From: Ardenticatenales bacterium
Lineage (GTDB): Bacteria > Chloroflexota > Anaerolineae > Ardenticatenales > Ardenticatenaceae
Assembly (NCBI GenBank): GCA_013812995.1
Contig: JACCSL010000471.1
Coordinates: 1 to 7,001, forward strand
Reading direction: 5' to 3'
Length of the DNA stretch: 7,001 bases
Position numbers and translations under genes: made by a program
Notes under the pieces: generated by a model
Told to the model about the DNA's origin: nothing
The model's database searches: none
What the model saw: the letters and a program-made list of their open reading frames with translations, nothing else
Shown: positions 1 to 5,487 of the stretch, in pieces
Numbering within the stretch: position 1 is the first letter of the stretch
How the letters are laid out: every line of letters begins with the position of its first letter

Positions 1-17
1 CCACCACGCAGAGCCAT

Positions 18-54
18 GACTCAACCACAAATTCCAGCAGAACCAGAAACGTAA
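18..54 (-). repeat. Dispersed intergenic repeat, copy A
   Basis: Read on the minus strand, this 37-base stretch matches 6901-6936 on the plus strand with two mismatches and one single-base indel. The shared core includes TGGAATTTGTGGT and ACGTTTCTG. The two copies therefore lie in opposite orientation at the two ends of the window, outside the six genes. Similarity may continue weakly towards position 1. It is non-coding, and no terminal inverted repeat or transposase is visible. It is probably a member of a short dispersed repeat family. Confidence 0.75.
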
Positions 55-76
55 TATGTTCTTTTAAGCCGTGTCA

Positions 77-100
77 TTTACGTTTTACGTTTTACGTTTT
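77..100. repeat. TTTACGT heptamer tandem array
   Basis: The heptamer TTTACGT occurs three times in a row, followed by TTT. The same heptamer occurs twice in a row at 6893-6906 beside the other end repeat, so it belongs to the intergenic repeat family rather than being a chance low-complexity tract. On the minus strand it reads ACGTAAA and provides the TAA stop, and the final codons, of the M3 peptidase gene. Confidence 0.8.
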
Positions 101-1786
101 AGCCGTTAGGGCGTCAAGGTGTGTTTCGACGAGCTGCATGGTGTCGCGCACCGTCGCCCGGTCGAAGGCGAAGCGAATGCCCGCACTCTCGTAAAGTTCA
201 GGCAGGGAGCGCGTTCCGCCCAGTGCTAGCGTGCGCCGATAGGCGGACAGGGCCGCGGCGGGGTCTGTCTGGGCATTGCGCCAGACCTGGAGCGCCCCGA
301 GTTGTGCCAGGCCATACTCAATGTAGTAGAAGGGATAGACGAAGATGTGACGTTTCCGGTGCCAGCCGCTCTCCTTTTCTTCCTGGAGTCCCTGCCAATC
401 CACGCCTCCCATGAACCGTTCCCAGAGCGAGCTCCACGTCGCGTCCATATCGTCTGCCGTGACGTTCGCCGGGGCCTCTGCATAGACCCAGTGCTGGAAG
501 GCGTCCACCACCGCCATGTAGGGGAGGAAGAGCACGATCTTCTCCAGGTGCTCTACCCGAGCGCGATCCGCCTCTTCCGGGCTGTAGAAGCCGCCCTTTT
601 CCTTCTCCATAAAGGGGTATGCAAGCAACTCCATTGCCATGGAGGCAACCTCCGCCATTTCCATCGGGGCGTGGCGCATCCAGACCAGGGGCAGGTCACA
701 GGCATGTTGGTTGTGGAAGGCGTGGCCGCCCTCGTGGAGAAGGGTGCGCACGTTCTCCTGTTTGCCGACCGCGTTCATAAAGATGTAGGAGCGCTTGGAG
801 ACGGGCAGCGCGCGGCAGTAGCCGCCGGGGGCCTTGTTGGCGCGCGACTCCAGCTCCAGGCAACCATTGCCGCGTAGCTGTTCGAACTGGGCCCCCAGCT
901 CCGCGTCGATGGCCTGGAAGATGCGTGTACATCCTTCTTCTAGCTCGGCCCCTGTCTGGAAGGGCGCGAGGGGAGCCATCCCTGGCTGCTCCGCCATGAG
1001 ATCCCACGGCCGTAGCGCGGCGACACCCAGCGTCTGGCGCTGAGTCTCAAAGATTTTTCGGGCAAGTAGAACCACCTGGTGCTCAATGGCATCGTGAAAG
1101 GTAAAGGCATCAGAGGGGGTGTACTCGTACCGACCGCGCTCCAGCCAGGCAAACGCACGGTAATTCTCGAAGCCTGCGTTCTTGGCAATCTGGCGGCGCA
1201 GGGAAAGCATCTTGAGATACTGCTCGTCCAGTGTGGGACGCACCGCCTCCCAGGTCTCATGCACCTTGCGCCAGGCGCGCTCCCGCGTCTCGCGCTCGGG
1301 GTCGCTCAGGAGTAGCTCAGCCTGATCCAGTGTCAGCGTTTCGCCTTCCCACTCGATAGTCATCTGCCCGGTGATCTTGCGATGCTCGGTGGCGAGGACG
1401 CTGAGCTCCGTCTCAAGCGGAACGTTCTCCTCCCGGAAAAGGGCACGCTCGGTGCGGAAGTCACGCATCATCATCTGCTGGTCGGCGGGTGGCTCGTATC
1501 CCTCCAGATCGAGGAGTTTGACCTTGAGCCGCTCATTGACAATCGACAGCTTTGGCAGAATATTGCGCAGGTAGTGTAGGTGCAGTGCTTCTGCGTCCTT
1601 GTCCGCCGTGTTCTCATGGGTGCGGCTTGCCGCCTGGCCAACCGCCTCCATAATCTGTGCCTCCAGATCACTCCATCGTTGGAGCCAATTCTGCACAGTC
1701 GGCGGGGTCAGTGTCTCTTCCTCCAGTGCTTTATAATGCTCATTGATAGCATCCCAGGAGCGTGTGTCGACTGCGTCCAGACTCAT
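92..1786 (-). CDS. M3 family zinc oligoendopeptidase
   Basis: This is a 564-residue cytoplasmic metallopeptidase that should cleave short peptides. The zinc motif HEGGH lies at about residues 351-355 (DNA 722-736), within LLHEGGHAFH. The third zinc ligand is probably the Glu of MAEVAS, 28 residues after the first His, as expected for M3 enzymes. A C-terminal HIFVYPFYYIEYGLAQ segment carries the conserved His and Tyr residues that M3 enzymes use to bind substrate. The helical N-terminal half has no signal peptide. Length and overall pattern resemble the TIGR02289-type M3 oligoendopeptidases rather than classical PepF, but that subfamily call is from memory. The frame is open to a TTG at 1792. 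I chose the ATG at 1786 because AAGGA lies 8 bases upstream of it and only 2 from the TTG. The gene is monocistronic here. The last codons and the stop fall inside a heptamer repeat. Confidence 0.95.
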   Translation of the reverse strand: MSLDAVDTRSWDAINEHYKALEEETLTPPTVQNWLQRWSDLEAQIMEAVGQAASRTHENTADKDAEALHLHYLRNILPKLSIVNERLKVKLLDLEGYEPPADQQMMMRDFRTERALFREENVPLETELSVLATEHRKITGQMTIEWEGETLTLDQAELLLSDPERETRERAWRKVHETWEAVRPTLDEQYLKMLSLRRQIAKNAGFENYRAFAWLERGRYEYTPSDAFTFHDAIEHQVVLLARKIFETQRQTLGVAALRPWDLMAEQPGMAPLAPFQTGAELEEGCTRIFQAIDAELGAQFEQLRGNGCLELESRANKAPGGYCRALPVSKRSYIFMNAVGKQENVRTLLHEGGHAFHNQHACDLPLVWMRHAPMEMAEVASMAMELLAYPFMEKEKGGFYSPEEADRARVEHLEKIVLFLPYMAVVDAFQHWVYAEAPANVTADDMDATWSSLWERFMGGVDWQGLQEEKESGWHRKRHIFVYPFYYIEYGLAQLGALQVWRNAQTDPAAALSAYRRTLALGGTRSLPELYESAGIRFAFDRATVRDTMQLVETHLDALTAKT

Positions 1787-1794
1787 AAGCAATT

Positions 1795-1800
1795 TCCTTT
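1795..1800 (-). promoter_or_regulatory. Ribosome binding site of the M3 peptidase
   Basis: On the minus strand AAAGGA precedes the ATG at 1786 with 8 bases between. It is too close to the alternative TTG at 1792, so it decides the start codon. Confidence 0.6.
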
Positions 1801-1822
1801 GCTACTCTTCGCCTTTGCCTGG

Positions 1823-1851
1823 AGTTTACCGGGCCGAGATGCTCTCGTCAA
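1823..1851 (-). promoter_or_regulatory. Sigma-70-type promoter of the M3 peptidase
   Basis: On the minus strand TTGACG (1846-1851) is followed after exactly 17 bases by TAAACT (1823-1828). The -35 box matches the consensus at five of six positions and the -10 at four of six. Transcription would start near 1816, giving a 5' leader of about 30 bases. The MITE and its target duplication begin 9 bases upstream of the -35 box, so the element sits where an activator or UP element would bind. Confidence 0.55.
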
Positions 1852-1859
1852 CCGCTCTC

Positions 1860-1867
1860 GCTGTGCT
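1860..1867. repeat. Left target-site duplication of the MITE
   Basis: GCTGTGCT immediately abuts the left terminal inverted repeat. It is repeated exactly at 2022-2029, immediately outside the right terminal repeat. This is the pattern left by transposition with an 8-bp staggered cut. Confidence 0.8.
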
Positions 1868-2021
1868 CAGGGCTTCTCAGAAGTTGGACCCGACCTGTGG
1901 AGGAAGGCCCTCTCCCCGGCTTTCAGCCGCCCCTCTCCCGATTTCGGGAGAGGGGACACTGAGCGAAGCGACGTGGGGGGGAGGGCCATGCTCGCAGAAC
2001 CGCGACTTTTGAGAAGCCCTG
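1868..2021. mobile_element. MITE-like non-autonomous element, 154 bp
   Basis: The ends are inverted repeats of 17 bp with one mismatch: CAGGGCTTCTCAGAAGT at 1868-1884, against the complement of ACTTTTGAGAAGCCCTG at 2005-2021. Both ends abut an exact 8-bp direct repeat, GCTGTGCT. The interior cannot encode a transposase. It carries nested, highly pairing GC-rich sequence (1906-1987). The element would need a transposase supplied in trans. An 8-bp duplication occurs in several IS families, and I cannot assign one. It lies between the divergent promoters of the peptidase and PAS/MBL units. The intact duplication and near-perfect ends suggest a fairly recent insertion. Confidence 0.85.
1906..1987. 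repeat. Structured GC-rich core of the MITE
   Basis: Three nested pairings are visible. GGCCCTCTCCCC (1906-1917) pairs with 1976-1987 with one G-T wobble. CGGCT and AGCCG (1917-1921 and 1925-1929) form a small hairpin. Positions 1930-1941 pair without mismatch with 1944-1955, leaving only TT between them. The first part recurs at 6954-7001 without the MITE ends, so this core is a repeat family in its own right. It could act as a transcription terminator or barrier between divergent units, but no U-tract follows the stems. Confidence 0.75.
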
Positions 2022-2029
2022 GCTGTGCT
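2022..2029. repeat. Right target-site duplication of the MITE
   Basis: This is an exact copy of GCTGTGCT at 1860-1867, directly adjoining the right terminal inverted repeat. Confidence 0.8.
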
Positions 2030-2038
2030 TTCCCCCTC

Positions 2039-2067
2039 TGGACAACCAACAAGGCCCGCGCTAAGCT
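2039..2067 (+). promoter_or_regulatory. Possible promoter of the PAS/MBL operon
   Basis: TGGACA (2039-2044) is followed after 17 bases by TAAGCT (2062-2067). The -35 box is good but the -10 is poor, matching the consensus at only three positions. The -10 lies in the 10-base palindrome CTAAGCTTAG (2061-2070), which could alternatively be an operator half. It starts only 10 bases beyond the MITE target duplication. Confidence 0.3.
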
Positions 2068-2083
2068 TAGGGTCTAGTAGCTC

Positions 2084-2090
2084 GGGAGGT
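2084..2090 (+). promoter_or_regulatory. Ribosome binding site of the PAS gene
   Basis: GGGAGGT lies 7 bases before the ATG at 2098. This strong site fixes that start. Confidence 0.7.
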
Positions 2091-2097
2091 TACCTAC

Positions 2098-2493
2098 ATG
2101 TTTCCGAAAGAAGTCGAGGTCATTCTGGCCCGCCATCTGGCAAGTTATCTGGCGATGCCGATCTTTATCGTCGATCCTGTGGGCAATTTGGTCTATTACA
2201 ACGAGTCCGCAGAGCTTATCCTGGGGCGGCGCTTTGATGAGGCAGGCGAGATGGACGCCGCTGAATGGGGCACCGTCTTCCAGCCCACCGATGAGGAAGG
2301 CGTGAAACTCTCCTCTGAGGTACTGCCCTTGATGGTGACCGTGCACGAGCGTCGCCCCGCCTATCGCAAGTTCTGGATTCAGGGGCTCGATGGTGTGCGG
2401 CGCTGTATCGCGGTGAGCGCCCTGCCCCTCCTCGGCCAATCCAATCGCTTTCTCGGCGCGATGGGCATCTTCTGGGAGGTAGACGGCACATGA
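2098..2493 (+). CDS. Single-domain PAS protein
   Basis: This 131-residue soluble protein is almost entirely one PAS fold. It begins with a short helical cap (about 1-18). Then follow MPIFIVDPVGNLVYYNESAE (about 20-39), the usual first strands and helix of a PAS domain, a central helical part, and the closing strands through ISALPLL-like and FLGAMGIFWEV segments (about 104-128). No kinase, HTH, GGDEF or other output domain is attached. The sequence does not reveal a ligand or cofactor, and its only cysteine (about residue 102) is not in a recognisable flavin motif. The stop codon overlaps the start of the MBL hydrolase gene as ATGA, so the two are translationally coupled and probably work together, the PAS protein perhaps sensing a signal for or docking onto the hydrolase. 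That role is inference. Confidence 0.85.
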   Translation: MFPKEVEVILARHLASYLAMPIFIVDPVGNLVYYNESAELILGRRFDEAGEMDAAEWGTVFQPTDEEGVKLSSEVLPLMVTVHERRPAYRKFWIQGLDGVRRCIAVSALPLLGQSNRFLGAMGIFWEVDGT

Positions 2494-3347
2494 GAGTCAC
2501 GCTCTGGGGAACGCGTGGCTCACTGGCCTCGCCGGGTCCCGACACCGACCATTACGGCGGAAACACCGCCTGCGTCGAGGTGGTCAGCCGCGATGGCACT
2601 GTGCTCATCCTGGACGCAGGCACCGGAATTCGCCGCCTCGGCACGCAGCTTGTCCGAACGGCGCAGCGGGTGGATATCCTGCTGACCCACCTTCACATGG
2701 ACCATATTCAAGGGCTGGCCTTCTTCGCGCCGCTCTACAATCCCCAGATTGAGGTGCATATCTGGGGGCCCGCCAGCATCACGCTGGGCCTGCGCGCCCG
2801 CCTGACGCGCTATCTCTCGCCGCCGCTCTTCCCGGTTGCTCTTCAGGAGATTCCGGGTGAGCCGATCCTCCACGAGGTTCCCTGTGACACGTTCACCATT
2901 GGCGATTTTCGTATCTCATCCTCTCTGGTCTGTCACCCCGGCCCAACGGTGGGCTACCGGATCGAGAACGAGCGCGCGATTTTGGCCTATCTCCCGGACC
3001 ATGAGCCCGCGATGGGGGCGCGCGATTTTCCGATAGAGGACGAATGGACCTCGGGCTATGCTATCGCGGCGGACGCGGACCTGCTCATCCATGATGCCCA
3101 GTACACGAGCGAGCAGTACAAACGCTATGTGGGCTGGGGTCACTGCTCGATGACCGACGCGCTGAAATTTGCCGCGCTAACCCGTGCAAAACAGATGGTG
3201 ACCTTCCACCATGACCCCAGCCATGTGGATGCGGCGCTTGATCAGATGCTCGCGACGGAGGTTGCCGCCCTGGCTCCTGACTTCATTGTGACACCTGGCA
3301 TCGAGGGAACCATCTTTAACCTGGGGGGGCCTCCGTTCACTCTTTGA
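2490..3347 (+). CDS. MBL-fold metallo-hydrolase, PhnP/RNase Z-like
   Basis: This 285-residue soluble hydrolase has the full metal-binding set of the metallo-beta-lactamase fold. It shows THLHMDH at residues 66-72, a later His in VCHPG (149), an Asp in AYLPDHE (170), and a His in TFHHDP (240-243). The opening WGTRGS and GGNTACVEV segments and the LLIHDAQY plus GWGHCS blocks (198-220) are typical of the COG1235-like branch that includes cyclic phosphodiesterases such as PhnP, and of relatives often joined to signalling domains. A dinuclear zinc or similar centre and phosphodiester cleavage are therefore likely, but the substrate is unknown. GGGAGGT at 2474-2480 lies 9 bases before the ATG. The start overlaps the PAS stop codon by four bases. 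The 3' end overlaps the convergent ctaA gene by 11 bases. Confidence 0.9.
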   Translation: MRVTLWGTRGSLASPGPDTDHYGGNTACVEVVSRDGTVLILDAGTGIRRLGTQLVRTAQRVDILLTHLHMDHIQGLAFFAPLYNPQIEVHIWGPASITLGLRARLTRYLSPPLFPVALQEIPGEPILHEVPCDTFTIGDFRISSSLVCHPGPTVGYRIENERAILAYLPDHEPAMGARDFPIEDEWTSGYAIAADADLLIHDAQYTSEQYKRYVGWGHCSMTDALKFAALTRAKQMVTFHHDPSHVDAALDQMLATEVAALAPDFIVTPGIEGTIFNLGGPPFTL

Positions 3348-4311
3348 CCAGACCCAGAACCGGCAGGGGTTGGCCCTCGAAGGGGTCCTGGGCTTGCACG
3401 GGAGTATGAGATAGCGTGCTGGCCGTCAGAAGAATCAACACCATCCAGAGTAGGTCCGCCAGCAACAGGTGAACGATCTGGAGCCAGACCGGGGCAAGCA
3501 GCGCCACATTGAGCAACCCTGCGCTCATTTGGAGCAGAATGAGTCCCACCAACACCTGTGCCAGCGAACGGGTTGGGCCGGTGGGCCGTCCCGCACTTGC
3601 CAACGCCGCCACGATTACAAGATAAAGCGCCGTTCCCACCGCGATGGCCGGATGAAAGAGGCGCAGGCGGAGAAACAGGTGCGCCGTGGGCGCGAAATCC
3701 TGCTGGAGTCCCTCAGCCAGAGAGGTCGCGGGGAAGAGCGTGTCGCCCAGCGCGGCAATTGCCCCACTGGCCCCCAGGAGCATCAGGCACAAGACCCCAC
3801 CACCTAGCAATGCCCCCAACCGCCCCTGCCCTTTGAGCCGCACCGCTGGCCCGCCCGACGCCCACCACGCCGTGAGTGTCAGTGCCGCGAGCAGCAGGAA
3901 CGTGTTCGACAGATGCGCAATCATCCAGTAGGCACGGGCCACGCTAGAGTTGTAGGCCACCAGTTCAAAGAGCACCAGCCCCGCCCCAATGATCGCTTCC
4001 GTGACCATGAGGAAGAGCGAGGCCATCGCCCCCCCACGCACCGGGTGGCCCTTGGGGAAGGCGCGGTAGGCCCACACCGCCATTACGAGGACCATAGGCA
4101 GCGCCAACCCGCTGCTCAGGCGGTGCGTAAACTCGATGATGGTCTCGATCTGGGGGGCCTGGGGAATCACCTCGCCATTGCAGAGCGGCCAGTGGCTGCC
4201 GCAGCCCGCCCCCGAGTGTGTGGCGCGCACGAAGGCTCCCCAGAGAATCACGAAGATTGTATAGAGCAGAACGCCCCAGCTAAAGGTGGCGTACCGGCTT
4301 AATTTTGTCAT
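3337..4311 (-). CDS. ctaA: Haem A synthase (CtaA/COX15)
   Basis: This 324-residue membrane enzyme oxidises the C8 methyl group of haem O to give haem A for cytochrome c oxidase. About eight membrane segments are visible. GAFVRATHSGAGCGSHWPLC (25-44) holds the external cysteine pair C37 and C44, matching C35 and C42 of the Bacillus enzyme. EFTHR gives E60 and H63. Further candidate haem-ligand histidines are H133 (IAHLSNT), H220 (LFHPAIAV) and H281 (IVHLLLADL), spaced as in the family. The second cysteine pair, present in the later external loop of the Bacillus protein, is absent. Start ATG 4311 has AAAGGA upstream at 7 bases spacing. No oxidase subunit, ctaB or SCO gene adjoins it here. Its 3' end overlaps the MBL gene tail to tail. 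Confidence 0.95.
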   Translation of the reverse strand: MTKLSRYATFSWGVLLYTIFVILWGAFVRATHSGAGCGSHWPLCNGEVIPQAPQIETIIEFTHRLSSGLALPMVLVMAVWAYRAFPKGHPVRGGAMASLFLMVTEAIIGAGLVLFELVAYNSSVARAYWMIAHLSNTFLLLAALTLTAWWASGGPAVRLKGQGRLGALLGGGVLCLMLLGASGAIAALGDTLFPATSLAEGLQQDFAPTAHLFLRLRLFHPAIAVGTALYLVIVAALASAGRPTGPTRSLAQVLVGLILLQMSAGLLNVALLAPVWLQIVHLLLADLLWMVLILLTASTLSHTPVQAQDPFEGQPLPVLGLVKE

Positions 4312-4333
4312 ACTGTCGTCCTTTCTTTATCCT
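4305..4333 (+). promoter_or_regulatory. Possible promoter of the envelope gene pair
   Basis: TTGTCA (4305-4310) is followed after 17 bases by TATCCT (4328-4333), matching the consensus at five and four positions. The -35 box lies over the ctaA start codon on the other strand, so this promoter and the ctaA promoter are interleaved. The leader would be about 59 bases. Confidence 0.4.
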
Positions 4334-4353
4334 CAAAGCCCAAAGAGGTCGTT

Positions 4354-4382
4354 ATTTTAAGCCGGAAATCAAGGTAAGTCAG
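4354..4382 (-). promoter_or_regulatory. Possible promoter of ctaA
   Basis: On the minus strand CTGACT (4377-4382) is followed after 17 bases by TAAAAT (4354-4359), which matches the -10 consensus at five of six positions. Transcription would begin near 4347, about 36 bases before the ctaA start. The 87-base gap 4312-4398 thus holds two divergent promoters that cross each other. Confidence 0.4.
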
Positions 4383-4398
4383 AAGAAGGAAAACACCC

Positions 4399-5439
4399 AT
4401 GTCTCATCCCAGCACGCAGCTTCTTGCTACCCTCCTGCTCTTGCTCCTTCTACTCTCAGTGCCCACCGCCGAGGCTCACGCCAACGCCGCCCCGCCGGAT
4501 TTCCTGCGCTTTCGCCTGGAATATGAGATTCCCTTGCCGGGTGACATCATCGGGGCGCAGTTCCAGGGCTGTGCCGATGAGAGATGCAGCGAGATCACCT
4601 ATGCGCTGACATACGGGCGCTGTGGGGCTGAGGGGTGCATCGAGGCCGGAAGCAGCGTGCCCATGATCGTGGATCGGCTGGACTGCTCGCTCTCGGCCTG
4701 CACCGCCAATTTCCGGGACGAGATGTATCAGTTGCGGGGTCAATACGAGCGACTGGTGATTCACTTTTCGGATCGTGTGCGGGTGAGTCAACCGTTCGAT
4801 GGCACCTGGGCGGAGCGGCGGCTGGTCGTGGTGCGCGAGGAGGCGCTGGAGATGAGCAACGAGCCGGGTGTGATGGTCGTGGGAAGCCTCCTCCTTTTCC
4901 TCCCGGCGGCATTTCTCACCCTGCTGGTGGAACTACTGGTCGGCTATCTCTACCTGCGCCGCTTCCCCGAAATCCCGAAGAAGATGCTGCTGTGGCTGCT
5001 ACCCCTCCATCTGGTGACGTTACCGATGATCTGGTTTTTCTTCCCCTCGCTGCGCCTGTTGCCCAACCCCTCAGCCACCCTCCTGGCCCCTGCTGCGTTC
5101 TCGCTGACCCTGATTGTCGGTGCGGCGCTGCTCTCCCTCTCCGGCGGGTACATCGGCGAGCGTAGCTTTATGCTGCTCTTTGGGCTGGGGCTTCTCAGCG
5201 CACCCTTCATTGCCTGGGGCTATGCCACCCTGGCCGCGCCCAGCGAGATTCACGGCGTGCCCGCTGCCCTCACCACGCCCCTTTCCGAGCTTTTCGCGGT
5301 GCTCTTCGAGGCATGGTTTCTCCGGGTCGTGAACCGCGAGTTTCTCTCGCGCAACCATGCCCTGCGGCTGAGCCTCCTTGCCAACGCGGCTAGCTACGCG
5401 CTGGGCTTGCTGTTAAACTACGGCTGGCTGAATAGCTAA
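4399..5439 (+). CDS. Membrane protein with cysteine-paired ectodomain
   Basis: I do not recognise a named family for this 346-residue protein. It starts with a clear signal peptide that includes eight consecutive leucines (12-19) and a likely cleavage after AEA (26). An external domain of about 130 residues follows, with exactly six cysteines arranged as three CX4C pairs: C58/C63, C75/C80 and C96/C101. After SNEPG come about six membrane segments (roughly 157-187, 196-216, 227-250, 256-277, 288-312 and 323-345). The first and last membrane pairs look like copies of one module: a membrane Glu (E178, E304), a basic loop, then His or Asn (H204, N329) and Thr or Ser (T207, S332) 25-29 residues on. 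AAGGA at 4386-4390 lies 8 bases before the ATG. It is divergent from ctaA and probably cotranscribed with the downstream C45-like gene. Its function is unknown. A role in envelope assembly or transport is only a guess. Confidence 0.85.
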   Translation: MSHPSTQLLATLLLLLLLLSVPTAEAHANAAPPDFLRFRLEYEIPLPGDIIGAQFQGCADERCSEITYALTYGRCGAEGCIEAGSSVPMIVDRLDCSLSACTANFRDEMYQLRGQYERLVIHFSDRVRVSQPFDGTWAERRLVVVREEALEMSNEPGVMVVGSLLLFLPAAFLTLLVELLVGYLYLRRFPEIPKKMLLWLLPLHLVTLPMIWFFFPSLRLLPNPSATLLAPAAFSLTLIVGAALLSLSGGYIGERSFMLLFGLGLLSAPFIAWGYATLAAPSEIHGVPAALTTPLSELFAVLFEAWFLRVVNREFLSRNHALRLSLLANAASYALGLLLNYGWLNS

Positions 5440-5455
5440 TTTTGGGAGGGGGATG

Positions 5456-5485
5456 ATGGAAGAATTGTGGGATGTGCGCCCGTAG
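5456..5485 (+). CDS. Possible nine-codon leader ORF (MEELWDVRP)
   Basis: GGGAGGGGG at 5444-5452 is the only strong ribosome binding site between the two envelope genes. It is well placed (GGAGG with 6 bases between) for ATG 5456, which opens a nine-codon frame ending at TAG 5483-5485. The ATG of the C45-like gene follows two bases later and has no binding site of its own. Ribosomes could finish the leader and restart. The alternative is that the downstream gene starts at GTG 5467, which has only a weak GGAAGA upstream. Confidence 0.35.
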   Translation: MEELWDVRP

Positions 5486-5487
5486 TT

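Noticed and set aside
77..100. CRISPR array
   Set aside because: The heptamers are directly adjacent, without spacers, and no cas gene is present.
302..877. Plus-strand frame of 191 codons inside the M3 peptidase
   Set aside because: It lies opposite the zinc-motif region of a convincing gene and shows no domain or good ribosome binding site.
1930..1955. Intrinsic terminator
   Set aside because: The 12-bp stem is strong but is not followed by a T-run on either strand, and both flanking genes are transcribed away from it.
2061..2070. CTAAGCTTAG palindrome as an operator
   Set aside because: It is only ten bases with no second copy nearby, so I mention it only with the weak promoter.
1580..2077. 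Plus-strand frame crossing from the peptidase start into the MITE
   Set aside because: It runs through a coding start, a promoter and a mobile element, and its translation has no protein-like pattern.
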